Origin: an uncultured Finegoldia sp.
Lineage (GTDB): Bacteria; Bacillota; Clostridia; Tissierellales; Peptoniphilaceae
Assembly (NCBI RefSeq): GCF_947252345.1
Contig: NZ_CAMXVC010000002.1
Coordinates: 1-64,000, forward strand
DNA length: 64,000 bases
Direction: 5' to 3'
Positions 17,874 through 26,543 of this stretch are shown one piece after another. Below the pieces are notes generated by a model. It did no database searches. It was given only the letters and a program-made list of their open reading frames with translations, and was not told the DNA's origin. How positions within the stretch are numbered: the first letter of the stretch is position 1; every line of letters starts with the position of its first letter. A program made the position numbers and the translations under genes.

Positions 17874-18380
17874 GTTAAAAAAAATAAAATAAAAAAATAT
17901 TACAAATGAGTTACATAAAAACAGCAAAAAAAACCAAATACTTTTACACAATAAATTCCTAAATTATCTAATTTAATTGATGAACAAAAATCAACAAATA
18001 AAAAATTTAAGAAAAAAATATAGTAAAATAATAAAAAAATGTTAAAATATTTAACTTGAAAACGATTTGATAATCAATATCAAATAAAAACGAAGGCAAA
18101 AACAATTAACAGTTCTAATAGCGATTATTACAAAAATTCTGAGAGTTTGTTAAAGAAAAATAAAACGAAATATTTAATTCAAAAATGGACAAAGATAATT
18201 GTCTAACGATTTAATGTTAAAATATTTTAAAAAAACGTATGTCACGTTATAATTTTGATAAATTCGTGTTATAATTAGATTACGAAAAACGGGAAAGCTA
18301 TTCACAAATTAAAAAAATGACTAGCTTTAGCGGTTGATTCGGATTTTCTCATATCATTAAAAACTAAGGAGGAATTGTAA
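17874..18380. promoter_or_regulatory. 507-bp A+T-rich regulatory region upstream of oppA
   Basis: No gene was found. The region holds a minus-strand WalR-like direct repeat TGTAAC-N5-TGTAAT at 17899-17915, an inverted repeat TTTGATA-ATCAA-TATCAAA at 18066-18084, and GACAA-N6-TTGTC at 18188-18203. A 15-base direct repeat AATGTTAAAATATTT occurs at 18038 and 18213. Two TATAAT boxes follow at 18248 and 18270. A loose AAAGCTA/TAGCTTT stem lies in the presumed leader, and AAGGAGGA is the oppA ribosome site. The elements are seen; any regulator is unknown. Confidence 0.5.
18267..18275 (+). promoter_or_regulatory. Extended -10 promoter of oppA
   Basis: TGTTATAAT matches the extended -10 (TGnTATAAT) without a good -35. 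The 17 bases GTGTTATAATTAGATTA recur exactly before glmM. A second TATAAT lies 22 bases upstream. Confidence 0.5.
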
Positions 18381-20033
18381 ATGAGAAACAAGAAAAGGTT
18401 TGTTGCATTGATGTTAGCCGGCCTTATGATTGCTGGTACAGCTTGTGGAAACAGTAGCTCAAAAGGAGGCTCTAAGGGTGACAACGCAGTTTACAATACT
18501 TTTGTAGCTTCTGACCCAGAATCAATAGATGCCCAAAAAGGTAGTGATGTTTATGGTAACACAATCGTTAACAACGTTTACGAACCACTTATTAGATTGG
18601 TTCAAAACGATGATTTGACATTAAAACCAGAAGCAGCAGCAGCTAAGGAATGGAAAATTTCAGAAGATGCTAAGACTTACACATTCACTTTGCGTGACGG
18701 ATTAAAATGGGAAGATGGGAAACCATTGACTGCAAAAGATTTTGAATATGGTATTAAAAGAACTGTTGACCCTAAGACTGGTTCAGGTTCATCATTCTTG
18801 TTAGCAGATATTGAAAACTTCGATGAAGTTAACAAAGGAAAATTACCATTGGATAAATTGGGAGTAAAAGCTATCGATGATAAGACGTTGGAAATCAAAT
18901 TATCTTCTCCAGCTCAATACTTTATCAATATCGTTCCTTTCAGAGTTTGCTTCCCACAAAGAAAAGATATTGTTGAAAAGAACAAAGAACAATTCGGCTC
19001 TGAAGCAAACACTATCGTTGGTTGCGGACCTTACAAATTAACTGAATGGACTCACAATTCTAAATTAGTTCTCGAAAAGAACAATGAGTACTGGAACAAA
19101 GACAAAGTTAAATTAGAAAAAGTCAATATAAGAGTAATAACAGATACAAATACAATGATGAACGCTTTCCAATCTGGAGAAATTATGAGCGTATTTACTA
19201 ACGAACCAGAATGGACTTCTAAGTTTGACAAGAGAGAAGGAACTAAGACTCAAAAAGTTGACCTTCCATCTGTAGATTACTTGGCAGTTAACCACAAAGA
19301 TAAATTATTCAAGAACAAAAAAGTTAGACAAGCATTCAACGTTGCATTAGACAGAGAAGGCTTCAACAAAACAGTTCTTAAAGGAAAATCTGCACCAGCT
19401 TATTTCTGGGTTCCAAAAGCTGTAACAATCGACGAATTGAAATACAGAGAATTGGCAGGAAATCCTGTTAAAGATATGGCTAGCAAAGTAGGAGACCCAA
19501 AAGCTTTATTAGCTGAAGGTCTAAAAGAATTGGGAATGGACCCAGATCCTACTAAATTAGAAGTAAGCTTGATTATGACTAACACACCAAAATTAAAGAA
19601 ATTTGGGGAATATTTACAACAAAATTTCCAAAGCAAACTTGGCGTAAAAGTTAAATTGGAAATGATGGACTGGGCTATTCTTGATGGTAAGATTAAGAAA
19701 GGTAACTATCAAATGGGTTACTTGGCTTGGACTGCTGACTACAACCATCCATCAGCTATGATGTCTCTATTCACTTCAAGTTCTAACGCTGTAGGAACTG
19801 GATGGAAGAGTGCTGAATATGACAAATTGATAAGAGATGCTGCCAAAGAAAAAGACGAAAACAAACAAGTTGAATTATACAAGAAAGCTGAACAAATTTT
19901 AGCTGACGAAACAGTTATAATTCCAATCATCTCTGGTACTACAAATATGTACTATCAAGATTATGTTAAACACGTTAACATTAATCAATTCTCAACAGCA
20001 GGATATAAAGACACTTATTTAGAAAAAAAATAA
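18381..20033 (+). CDS. oppA: Oligopeptide ABC transporter substrate-binding lipoprotein
   Basis: 550 residues, family 5 extracellular solute-binding protein that captures peptides outside the cell for OppBCDF. The signal peptide ends in the lipobox GTAC, giving a lipid-anchored protein. The DPESIDAQKGSDVYGNTIVNNVYEPL block near 40-65 and the PEAAAAKEWKISEDAKTYTFTLRDGLKW type region identify the family. AAGGAGGA precedes the ATG. It heads the operon and is separated from oppB by a T-less hairpin, which fits higher expression of the binding protein than of the membrane parts. Confidence 0.93.
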   Translation: MRNKKRFVALMLAGLMIAGTACGNSSSKGGSKGDNAVYNTFVASDPESIDAQKGSDVYGNTIVNNVYEPLIRLVQNDDLTLKPEAAAAKEWKISEDAKTYTFTLRDGLKWEDGKPLTAKDFEYGIKRTVDPKTGSGSSFLLADIENFDEVNKGKLPLDKLGVKAIDDKTLEIKLSSPAQYFINIVPFRVCFPQRKDIVEKNKEQFGSEANTIVGCGPYKLTEWTHNSKLVLEKNNEYWNKDKVKLEKVNIRVITDTNTMMNAFQSGEIMSVFTNEPEWTSKFDKREGTKTQKVDLPSVDYLAVNHKDKLFKNKKVRQAFNVALDREGFNKTVLKGKSAPAYFWVPKAVTIDELKYRELAGNPVKDMASKVGDPKALLAEGLKELGMDPDPTKLEVSLIMTNTPKLKKFGEYLQQNFQSKLGVKVKLEMMDWAILDGKIKKGNYQMGYLAWTADYNHPSAMMSLFTSSSNAVGTGWKSAEYDKLIRDAAKEKDENKQVELYKKAEQILADETVIIPIISGTTNMYYQDYVKHVNINQFSTAGYKDTYLEKK

Positions 20034-20053
20034 AATAACTAGTAGCAAATGGC

Positions 20054-20082
20054 AGGCTGTTACAATTTGATTGTAACAGCCT
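20054..20082 (+). other. Intercistronic hairpin between oppA and oppB
   Basis: AGGCTGTTACAAT-TTG-ATTGTAACAGCCT, a perfect 13-pair stem with no T-run. Such a stem commonly protects the upstream message or partly stops transcription. AGGAGG of oppB lies 12 bases downstream. Confidence 0.7.
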
Positions 20083-20103
20083 ACTGATTATATAGGAGGA
20101 CTA

Positions 20104-21030
20104 ATGTTAAAATATCTTATAAAGAGAATCTTGTATATGTTGCTAACATTGTTCATAATAACGACGGCAACATTCTTCTTGATGCACAATATTCAAGGGG
20201 ACCCATTGTCTGCGATGGGAAAAACTCTACCAGAGCAAACAATCAAAAACTACAAGGCAAAGTACGGCTTAGATAAGCCTGTTTCGACACAATACAAAAT
20301 ATTTTTGAAAAATGCTTTACATGGAGATTTAGGAGCATCATACAAATACCCAGGTAGAGAAGTAAGCGCCACGATTGCTCAAACAGCACCGGTATCTGGA
20401 AGAATTGGTGGTCAAGCGATGGTAATAGGAATTTCGATAGGAATTATATTTGGTATTCTTGCTGCATTAAATAGAGGTAAAATTCCAGATTATCTTATCA
20501 GTGTATTGGCAATTCTAGGCGTCACTATTCCGGTGTTTATTTTGGGGGCACTTTTACAATACGCTTTCGCAGTAAAATTAAATTGGTTTCCAACATCTGG
20601 TTACGGTGAGGAAATAAAATATACTATACTGCCATCAATTGCTTTATGTTTTGGCTCAATAGCAACTTATGCTAGATACATGAGAAGTAATGTTTTGGAA
20701 GTTTTAAATGAAGATTACATACTTACCGCAAAAGCAAAAGGGGTATCAGGTTTTAATATAATTAGAAAACACGTATTCAGAAATGCAATACTTCCTATAA
20801 TTACAATAATAGCACCACAAATTGTTGGAATATTTACTGGTTCTTTCATAATTGAAAGTATGTATTCAATTCCAGGTTTGGGAAGCTATTTCGTAAATTC
20901 TATAACAGCTAGAGATTATCCTATGATTATTGGCACAACAATTTTCTATGCAATTTTATTTTTGATTTCTCAATTAGTTGTAGATATTTTATACGGTGTA
21001 GCAGACCCAAGAATTAAAATTATAGATTAG
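20104..21030 (+). CDS. oppB: Oligopeptide ABC transporter permease OppB
   Basis: 308 residues with six membrane helices, the first at 9-30. The binding-protein-dependent permease motif that docks the ATPases is near 209-240 (EDYILTAKAKGVSGFNIIRKH). Ends in the family-typical DILYGVADPRIKI. AGGAGG precedes the ATG, and only nine bases separate it from oppC. Confidence 0.93.
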   Translation: MLKYLIKRILYMLLTLFIITTATFFLMHNIQGDPLSAMGKTLPEQTIKNYKAKYGLDKPVSTQYKIFLKNALHGDLGASYKYPGREVSATIAQTAPVSGRIGGQAMVIGISIGIIFGILAALNRGKIPDYLISVLAILGVTIPVFILGALLQYAFAVKLNWFPTSGYGEEIKYTILPSIALCFGSIATYARYMRSNVLEVLNEDYILTAKAKGVSGFNIIRKHVFRNAILPIITIIAPQIVGIFTGSFIIESMYSIPGLGSYFVNSITARDYPMIIGTTIFYAILFLISQLVVDILYGVADPRIKIID

Positions 21031-21039
21031 GGGATTAGT

Positions 21040-21957
21040 ATGGAAAAAATAGATCAAAGCAAATTTAAGAGACTTTCAGATGACGATAGAACATCTGAGT
21101 TCATAGCAAGACCTGTAGTTACATACTGGTCAGATGCATGGAGAAGATTTAAAGAAAACAAGGCAGCTTTAGTTGCATTCATTATATTAATAATTTTAGT
21201 AACTATGGTTATAATTGGTCCTTTTATAACTGGATATTCTCACGAACAATTGGTTGGAGATACCAACATAAATCCTAACGGTAAATTCTGGTTTGGTACT
21301 GATGAGTTGGGAAGAGATGTTTTCACAAGAGTATGGAGAGGCGGAAGAATTTCCATAATTATCGGTTTAGCAGGAGCTATAATCGGCACTGTTATCGGAG
21401 CTGTTTACGGAGCTGCTTCGGCATATTTCGGAGGAAAAGTAGACACAATAATGATGAGAATTGTCGAAATATTGATTTCTATTCCTTATCTTTTATTAGT
21501 TATTATTTTGAGATTAGCATTAAATTCTAATGGAGTAGGAACACTCATCTTGGCTATGACTATAACTGGATGGTGTGGTCTAGCGAGACTTGTAAGGGGA
21601 CAAATTCTTTCGTTAAAGGAACAAGATTATATAATGGCAGCACGTGTACTAGGAGTTAGTAACAAAGATATCATCATTAAGCATCTTATTCCAAACACAT
21701 TGAACGTAATACTTGTTTCAATTTCATTTGATATTCCAGGATATATTTTTGGGGAAGCTTTTTTGAGCTATTTGGGACTTGGTGTACAACCACCGGAAAC
21801 TTCATGGGGCTTAATGTGTTCACAAGCACAACAAGTATTCCAATTTTATCCTTATCAATTGTTTTTCCCAGCCTTGATGATAGGCTTGACGATGCTTTCA
21901 TTTACATTATTAGGTGATGGTTTGAGAGACGCTCTTGACCCTAACCTTAGACAGTAG
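21040..21957 (+). CDS. oppC: Oligopeptide ABC transporter permease OppC
   Basis: 305 residues. It has the N-terminal OppC segment with a long cytoplasmic start, a first helix at about 43-63, the FGTDELGRDVFTRVWRGGRIS motif near 86-106, and the EAA-type loop (EQDYIMAARVLGVSNKDII) near 192-210. Second half of the membrane channel with OppB. It ends DGLRDALDPNLRQ, as the family does. Confidence 0.93.
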   Translation: MEKIDQSKFKRLSDDDRTSEFIARPVVTYWSDAWRRFKENKAALVAFIILIILVTMVIIGPFITGYSHEQLVGDTNINPNGKFWFGTDELGRDVFTRVWRGGRISIIIGLAGAIIGTVIGAVYGAASAYFGGKVDTIMMRIVEILISIPYLLLVIILRLALNSNGVGTLILAMTITGWCGLARLVRGQILSLKEQDYIMAARVLGVSNKDIIIKHLIPNTLNVILVSISFDIPGYIFGEAFLSYLGLGVQPPETSWGLMCSQAQQVFQFYPYQLFFPALMIGLTMLSFTLLGDGLRDALDPNLRQ

Positions 21958-21967
21958 GAGGAATAAT

Positions 21968-23200
21968 ATGAGCAAGAATAAATACAAAGATACAGATAGA
22001 TTGAAAAGAGAACAAGAGTTGTCAGAAACAATCTTGGTTGAAGAAACTATTGTCAATGAAAATGAAGAATCAGAAACTACAGCTGTGTTTGCTTCAGAAG
22101 AAAATGAAGAAAATAAAGTGAACGATGAAAAATTGAGTGCAAAGCAAGAGTTATCCGAGGAGATTAGAAGAACTTCAAGGGTGGCGAAAGATTACACTAA
22201 TAGACCAAAAGTTATAGAAGTTGACAATCTTAATGTTTCATTCAATACTTATGCCGGAGAAGTAAAAGCTGTAAGAGGCGTTACATTCGATATTTATGAC
22301 GGGGAAGCTCTTGCATTGGTTGGTGAATCTGGATGCGGTAAAACGGTAGTTAGCAAGTCGATTCTTCAGATATTGCCTAAATCTGCTGTAATAAAAGAAC
22401 CTTCTTCGATTAGATATATGAATGAGGAAGTCCTTAAAATGGACAAAAAAAGATTGAGACAATACAAAGGTTCAGATGTGTCTATGATATTCCAAGACCC
22501 GATGACTTCTCTTAATCCAACGATGAAAATTGGAAAACAGATTACAGAATCACTTTTGCTACACACAGATTTGTCAAAAGATGAAGCCAATAAAGAAGCT
22601 ATAAAGTTGTTAAAAACTGTAAACATTCCGAACGCTGAAGAACGTGTTAATCAATATCCACACGAATTATCTGGTGGTATGAGGCAAAGGGTTATGATAG
22701 CAATCGCGTTGGCATGTAATCCTAATGTCATTTTGGCTGACGAACCGACTACTGCACTTGATGTAACTATCCAAGCACAAATTTTGGATTTGATGAGGGA
22801 ATTGCGAGATACTAAAAATACTTCTATTGTATTAGTAACTCACGATTTGGGAGTTGTAGCTGATTTTGCAGACAGAATCCAAGTTATGTATGCTGGAGAA
22901 ATTATGGAAACTGGTACAGTCCAAGAAATATTTAAGGATGCACATCACCCATACACTTGGGCTTTGTTGATGAGCGTTCCAAGACTCGATTCATCAAAAG
23001 ACAATGAATTGTACTCGCTTGGAGGAACTCCACCGGATTTGTTGATGGAAATACCAGGATGTCCATTCGCAGCGAGATGCGATTATGCAATGCAAATTTG
23101 CAAAGAACAAAAGCCGCCACAAACAAAATATTCAGAGCATCATGTATGTAGATGTTGGTTGACTCATGAACAAGCACCAAAAGTTGAAAGACCATATTAG
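21968..23200 (+). CDS. oppD: Oligopeptide ABC transporter ATPase OppD with long acidic N-terminal extension
   Basis: 410 residues. Residues from about 80 form a standard OppD ATPase: Walker A GESGCGKTV, Q-loop QDPMTSLNP, signature LSGGMRQR, Walker B ILADEPTTALD, switch THD, and a C-terminal cysteine-bearing oligopeptide-transporter domain (CPFAARC). The first 80 residues are an acidic, low-complexity, probably disordered or coiled extension with two related blocks, KREQELSETI and SAKQELSEEI, absent from typical OppD. The ATG after AGGAGGAATAAT was chosen over an earlier in-frame start inside oppC. Confidence 0.92.
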   Translation: MSKNKYKDTDRLKREQELSETILVEETIVNENEESETTAVFASEENEENKVNDEKLSAKQELSEEIRRTSRVAKDYTNRPKVIEVDNLNVSFNTYAGEVKAVRGVTFDIYDGEALALVGESGCGKTVVSKSILQILPKSAVIKEPSSIRYMNEEVLKMDKKRLRQYKGSDVSMIFQDPMTSLNPTMKIGKQITESLLLHTDLSKDEANKEAIKLLKTVNIPNAEERVNQYPHELSGGMRQRVMIAIALACNPNVILADEPTTALDVTIQAQILDLMRELRDTKNTSIVLVTHDLGVVADFADRIQVMYAGEIMETGTVQEIFKDAHHPYTWALLMSVPRLDSSKDNELYSLGGTPPDLLMEIPGCPFAARCDYAMQICKEQKPPQTKYSEHHVCRCWLTHEQAPKVERPY

Positions 23201-23209
23201 GAGTGAATT

Positions 23210-24310
23210 ATGTCAGAAGCTAAAATAACTAAAGATAAAACTATAGATTATTCAAATAACGATGTGCTTGTTGAATTAAAAAACTTGGATAAGTTTTTTA
23301 GAGTTGGTAAGAACAAGACATTAAAAGCAGTTGAAAATGTAAATTTAAAAATTTACAAAGGGGAAACTTTCGGACTTGTAGGTGAATCTGGTTGTGGTAA
23401 GACAACTTGTGGTAGAACTGTTATTAATTTATATGAACCTACAAATGGTGAAATTATTTACGAAGGGAAAAACACTTCAACGTTAAACAACAAAGAAAAA
23501 CACGAATTTAAGAAAAAAGCTCAAATGATTTTTCAAGACCCTTATTCATCCTTGGATTCAAAAATGACAATTGGCGATATCATTGGTGAGGGAATTAGAG
23601 TGCATTTTCCAGAAATGAATGAAAAAGATATTCAAAATAGGATTACGGATTTGTTAAAAACCGTTGGACTTAACGCTGAACACGGTGCGAGATTTCCACA
23701 TGAATTATCAGGTGGTCAAAGACAAAGAATTGGTATTGCAAGAGCACTGGCTGTTGAACCTGAATTTATTGTCTGCGATGAACCGATTTCTGCACTCGAT
23801 GTTAGTATTCAAGCTCAAGTTGTCAATCTTCTCATAGAATTGCAGAGAGAAAAGAAATTAACTTATCTTTTTATATCACACGATTTGTCGATGGTAAAAC
23901 ACATTTCAGATAGAATTGGAGTAATGTATTTGGGAAGTATGGTCGAGGTATCATCTAATACAAAAATATATCACCAACCACTTCATCCGTACACAAAAGC
24001 ATTGATATCTGCAATTCCTATTCCAGATCCAGATGTTTCTAGCGAAGGTCGTGTAAAATTACAGGGAGAAATTCCTTCTCCTATCAATGCACCTCAAGGA
24101 TGTAAATTCTGCACTAGATGTAATTATGCGATGGAAATTTGCAAAAAAGACAGACCGATTTTGCAAGAAATTTCTGATAAGCACTTTGTAGCTTGCCACT
24201 TATTCGACAACGGTTTAGATGAAGGATTAAAAGCTATGCGTGAGCACGACGCAAAACTAAAAAATAATACAGAATCAGAAATCGTTGAAAATGTTGAAGC
24301 TACAGTTTAG
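23210..24310 (+). CDS. oppF: Oligopeptide ABC transporter ATPase OppF
   Basis: 366 residues, partner ATPase of OppD. Walker A GESGCGKTT, Q-loop QDPYSSLDS, signature LSGGQRQR, Walker B IVCDEPISALD, switch SHD, and the C-terminal CKFCTRC cysteine cluster. The last 40 residues are polar and charged beyond the usual end. Last gene of the opp operon, followed by a strong terminator. Confidence 0.93.
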   Translation: MSEAKITKDKTIDYSNNDVLVELKNLDKFFRVGKNKTLKAVENVNLKIYKGETFGLVGESGCGKTTCGRTVINLYEPTNGEIIYEGKNTSTLNNKEKHEFKKKAQMIFQDPYSSLDSKMTIGDIIGEGIRVHFPEMNEKDIQNRITDLLKTVGLNAEHGARFPHELSGGQRQRIGIARALAVEPEFIVCDEPISALDVSIQAQVVNLLIELQREKKLTYLFISHDLSMVKHISDRIGVMYLGSMVEVSSNTKIYHQPLHPYTKALISAIPIPDPDVSSEGRVKLQGEIPSPINAPQGCKFCTRCNYAMEICKKDRPILQEISDKHFVACHLFDNGLDEGLKAMREHDAKLKNNTESEIVENVEATV

Positions 24311-24364
24311 TTTTGATTAGAATAAAAATTCAATTTGCATCTCCGATTCAAATTTAGAGTTCGA

Positions 24365-24388
24365 CCCCGTTTGATACGGGGTTTTTTT
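24365..24388 (+). terminator. Terminator of the opp operon
   Basis: CCCCGT-TTGAT-ACGGGG forms a perfect six-pair GC-rich stem followed by seven T. Confidence 0.92.
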
Positions 24389-24516
24389 CTGCGAAATTTT
24401 AGAGAAAAATTTAAATTATGAGTTTAATATATGATAGAATATTTATTGTAGCGTTTGAAAAAATTGAGTAATTTTAATTATTTCTCTATGATATAATTAA
24501 AAATGAGAGGAGAAGT

Positions 24517-25161
24517 ATGATTAAAAATATTATTTTCGATCTTGACGGAACCATCACAGATTCATACGAAGGGATTGTGAATGCTGTCAAGTATAGTTTG
24601 GATAAAATAGATTTTGAATACGACGAGAAAAAACTCGTAAGTTTTATTGGACCACCACTTAAAGATAGCTATATGGCGATGGGATTTAGTGAGGATGAGT
24701 CCAAAAATAGAATAAAAGATTTTAGAGATTATTATTTTGAAAAGGGTATGAAAGAAATGAAGCTGTACGATGGAATCGAAGATGTGATTAAAAAATTGTA
24801 CGGCGCTGGATATAAGATTTTCTTGGCGACGAGTAAGGTCGAGTCTTCTGCAAAAAAAATTCTTACGGATTGCGGTTTGATAAAGTATTTTACTTTTGTT
24901 GCCGGAGCTACGATGGATCAATCGAGGGTTGAAAAGCCGGATGTAATAGCTTATTTGATTGAAAACACTGGGATTAAGCCTGAGGAGTCGTTGATGATTG
25001 GAGATAGAAAGCACGATATTTTAGGAGCTGTTTTAAATAATATTGATGCCGTTGGAGCTTTGTATGGTTTCGGAAGTGAGTCTGAATTTGAAAAGGCCGT
25101 TTTTATTGCGAAGAAACCTTCTGATATTTATGATTATGTAAAAAGTCTAAGTAATAGGTGA
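24517..25161 (+). CDS. HAD-superfamily phosphatase (phosphoglycolate phosphatase-like)
   Basis: 214 residues of the Gph/PpaX subgroup. Motif I is FDLDGTITDS (residues 7-16), motif II is TSK near 108-110, motif III is the following lysine, and motif IV is MIGDRKHDILGA near 162-173. A helical cap domain lies between motifs I and II. The substrate could be phosphoglycolate, pyrophosphate or another small phosphate ester; sequence alone does not decide. A TATAAT lies 20 bases before the ribosome site GAGAGGAGAAG. Five bases separate it from the next gene, so the two are probably co-transcribed. Confidence 0.88.
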   Translation: MIKNIIFDLDGTITDSYEGIVNAVKYSLDKIDFEYDEKKLVSFIGPPLKDSYMAMGFSEDESKNRIKDFRDYYFEKGMKEMKLYDGIEDVIKKLYGAGYKIFLATSKVESSAKKILTDCGLIKYFTFVAGATMDQSRVEKPDVIAYLIENTGIKPEESLMIGDRKHDILGAVLNNIDAVGALYGFGSESEFEKAVFIAKKPSDIYDYVKSLSNR

Positions 25162-25166
25162 TGTAG

Positions 25167-26015
25167 ATGTCTAGTAACATAAAAAATGTTGTCTTGGATT
25201 TTTCGAAAAAAGACGATGACATAAGAAGTTTGGTGGAGACTGGAAGAAGGTTGAATCCTTCAATTGAGAGAGATGAAAACAGCGATTATCATTTTGTGTT
25301 GGGCGTGAGTGATTTAGAAAAATACAAGGATTCACACATTATCGAGAATATGTTTGGCGATGTTTTGATGCTGGAGAAGTCTGATAAGTTGACGTACACC
25401 AATAAAATAAATCCGCACAATGTTAGCTACACAATTATCCTCGACGATATAACAAAAATCAGGATTTTTTTCATCAAAGAAAATTCTATGCAGTCTTATA
25501 TCAATGAGGACAGTCAAGCTGATATTTTGCTTGACAAGGACCAAGTTTTGGTTGGAAATAGTACAAAATCAGATGTTTGTTTTAGACAGATGAAGCCAAC
25601 TCGTAGCGAGTTTGAGTCATTGGTCAATCAGATGTTCATTAATTCGTTGAATGTCGCAAAGGGCTTGTACAGAAAAGAAGAAATTTACGCCATCCATATG
25701 TTCAATAATGTGCGTGATAATGTCGACAAGATGACAGGGTATTACATCGGGACAAATTACGATTTTAATGTTAATATTGGCTACAATTATGAATACATTA
25801 AGACGTATTTGCAAAAAGAACACTACGAGAGATATTTAGAGACGTATCCTCTTCCAGAATTGGAAAATTTATGGAGCACTTTGTTCAAATCCTGTGAACT
25901 TTTTAGAAAACAGGGTTTGTATGTGGCAGATATTCTAGGATATGAGTACCCAAAAAGAATTGACAGAGATATTATGCAAAAAATCAGAGATATTTGGCAA
26001 CGTTCATATAATTAA
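25167..26015 (+). CDS. AAD6-type nucleotidyltransferase homologue with altered active site
   Basis: 282 residues aligning along their length with aminoglycoside 6-adenylyltransferases (AadK/AadE): the start LDFSKKDDDIRSLVETGRRLNPSI, IFGERL-like NMFGDVLML, KGLYRKEEIYAIHMFN, and the C-terminal ELFRKQGLYVADILGYEYP. The catalytic nucleotidyltransferase signature is altered. GSR reads GRR, the D-x-D pair reads SDYHF with the second Asp replaced by His, and the third acidic position lies in KIRIFFI where IDLTLI is expected. I infer that it does not adenylylate aminoglycosides. It could bind nucleotide or have another role. Coupled to the HAD gene upstream. Confidence 0.7.
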   Translation: MSSNIKNVVLDFSKKDDDIRSLVETGRRLNPSIERDENSDYHFVLGVSDLEKYKDSHIIENMFGDVLMLEKSDKLTYTNKINPHNVSYTIILDDITKIRIFFIKENSMQSYINEDSQADILLDKDQVLVGNSTKSDVCFRQMKPTRSEFESLVNQMFINSLNVAKGLYRKEEIYAIHMFNNVRDNVDKMTGYYIGTNYDFNVNIGYNYEYIKTYLQKEHYERYLETYPLPELENLWSTLFKSCELFRKQGLYVADILGYEYPKRIDRDIMQKIRDIWQRSYN

Positions 26016-26030
26016 ACCGTAGACGGATTC

Positions 26031-26067
26031 AAAAAAAACTCCTTACTGTAGCACAGTAGGGAGATTT
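26031..26067. terminator. Bidirectional terminator between convergent genes
   Basis: CTCCTTACTGT-AGC-ACAGTAGGGAG forms an eleven-pair stem with one mismatched or wobble pair. It is flanked by eight A on the left and ATTTTT on the right, so it can stop both the plus-strand HAD/AAD6 unit and the minus-strand DUF6483 gene. Confidence 0.85.
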
Positions 26068-26448
26068 TTATTGTTTGAATACGTCCAACCCGAACATTTC
26101 ACACAAGTCATTCAAGCCCTGAAGGATTTCTTCACGAGAGTAGTTGGATTTGTGTAGTTTTTCATCTGAAAGTTCTTTTAGTCTGTTGTAAAATCTTGCG
26201 GCGATTGTAGCGTACATTAAATTGTTCGAGTTGTTTGATTGCAATCTGTCGAATAAAATATTTTCCGCTTCGTTTATTTTGTCTTGGTCGATTAAATTTT
26301 CCAACAATCTCTCAAATTCAAATGAATCTTTTTTGTATTCTGCATTTTCTTTGAGGTTTCTGTTTGTTTCCATATCGGTAAATAATTTTTGTAAAAATTC
26401 GCTGACCACATTTATTTGTTTTAATAGCCAATCATTTGATTCAATCAT
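26068..26448 (-). CDS. DUF6483-type small helical protein
   Basis: 126 residues, almost wholly alpha-helical by composition, starting MIESNDWLLKQINVVSEFLQKLF. It fits the small DUF6483 group found in Firmicutes; no function is known. The middle portion (EFERLLENLIDQDKINEAENILFDRL) resembles a TPR-like pair of helices. It is divergent from the aro operon and shares a short 95-base intergenic region with it. Confidence 0.6.
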   Translation of the reverse strand: MIESNDWLLKQINVVSEFLQKLFTDMETNRNLKENAEYKKDSFEFERLLENLIDQDKINEAENILFDRLQSNNSNNLMYATIAARFYNRLKELSDEKLHKSNYSREEILQGLNDLCEMFGLDVFKQ

Positions 26449-26543
26449 AGTATCACTCTTTCATAAAAATCTTTACTTATATTATACTAAACATTCACAC
26501 TTTTGATATACTATTAATATAATAAGATTTATTGGAGAGTAAT

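Noticed and set aside
25167..26015. Aminoglycoside resistance gene
   Set aside because: The family match is real, but the catalytic acidic residues are replaced, so resistance is not supported by the sequence.
26501..26523. TTGATA ... TATAAT as the aro operon promoter
   Set aside because: The spacer is only nine bases, too short for a sigma-A promoter; the TATAAT may still be a -10 box with an unseen -35.
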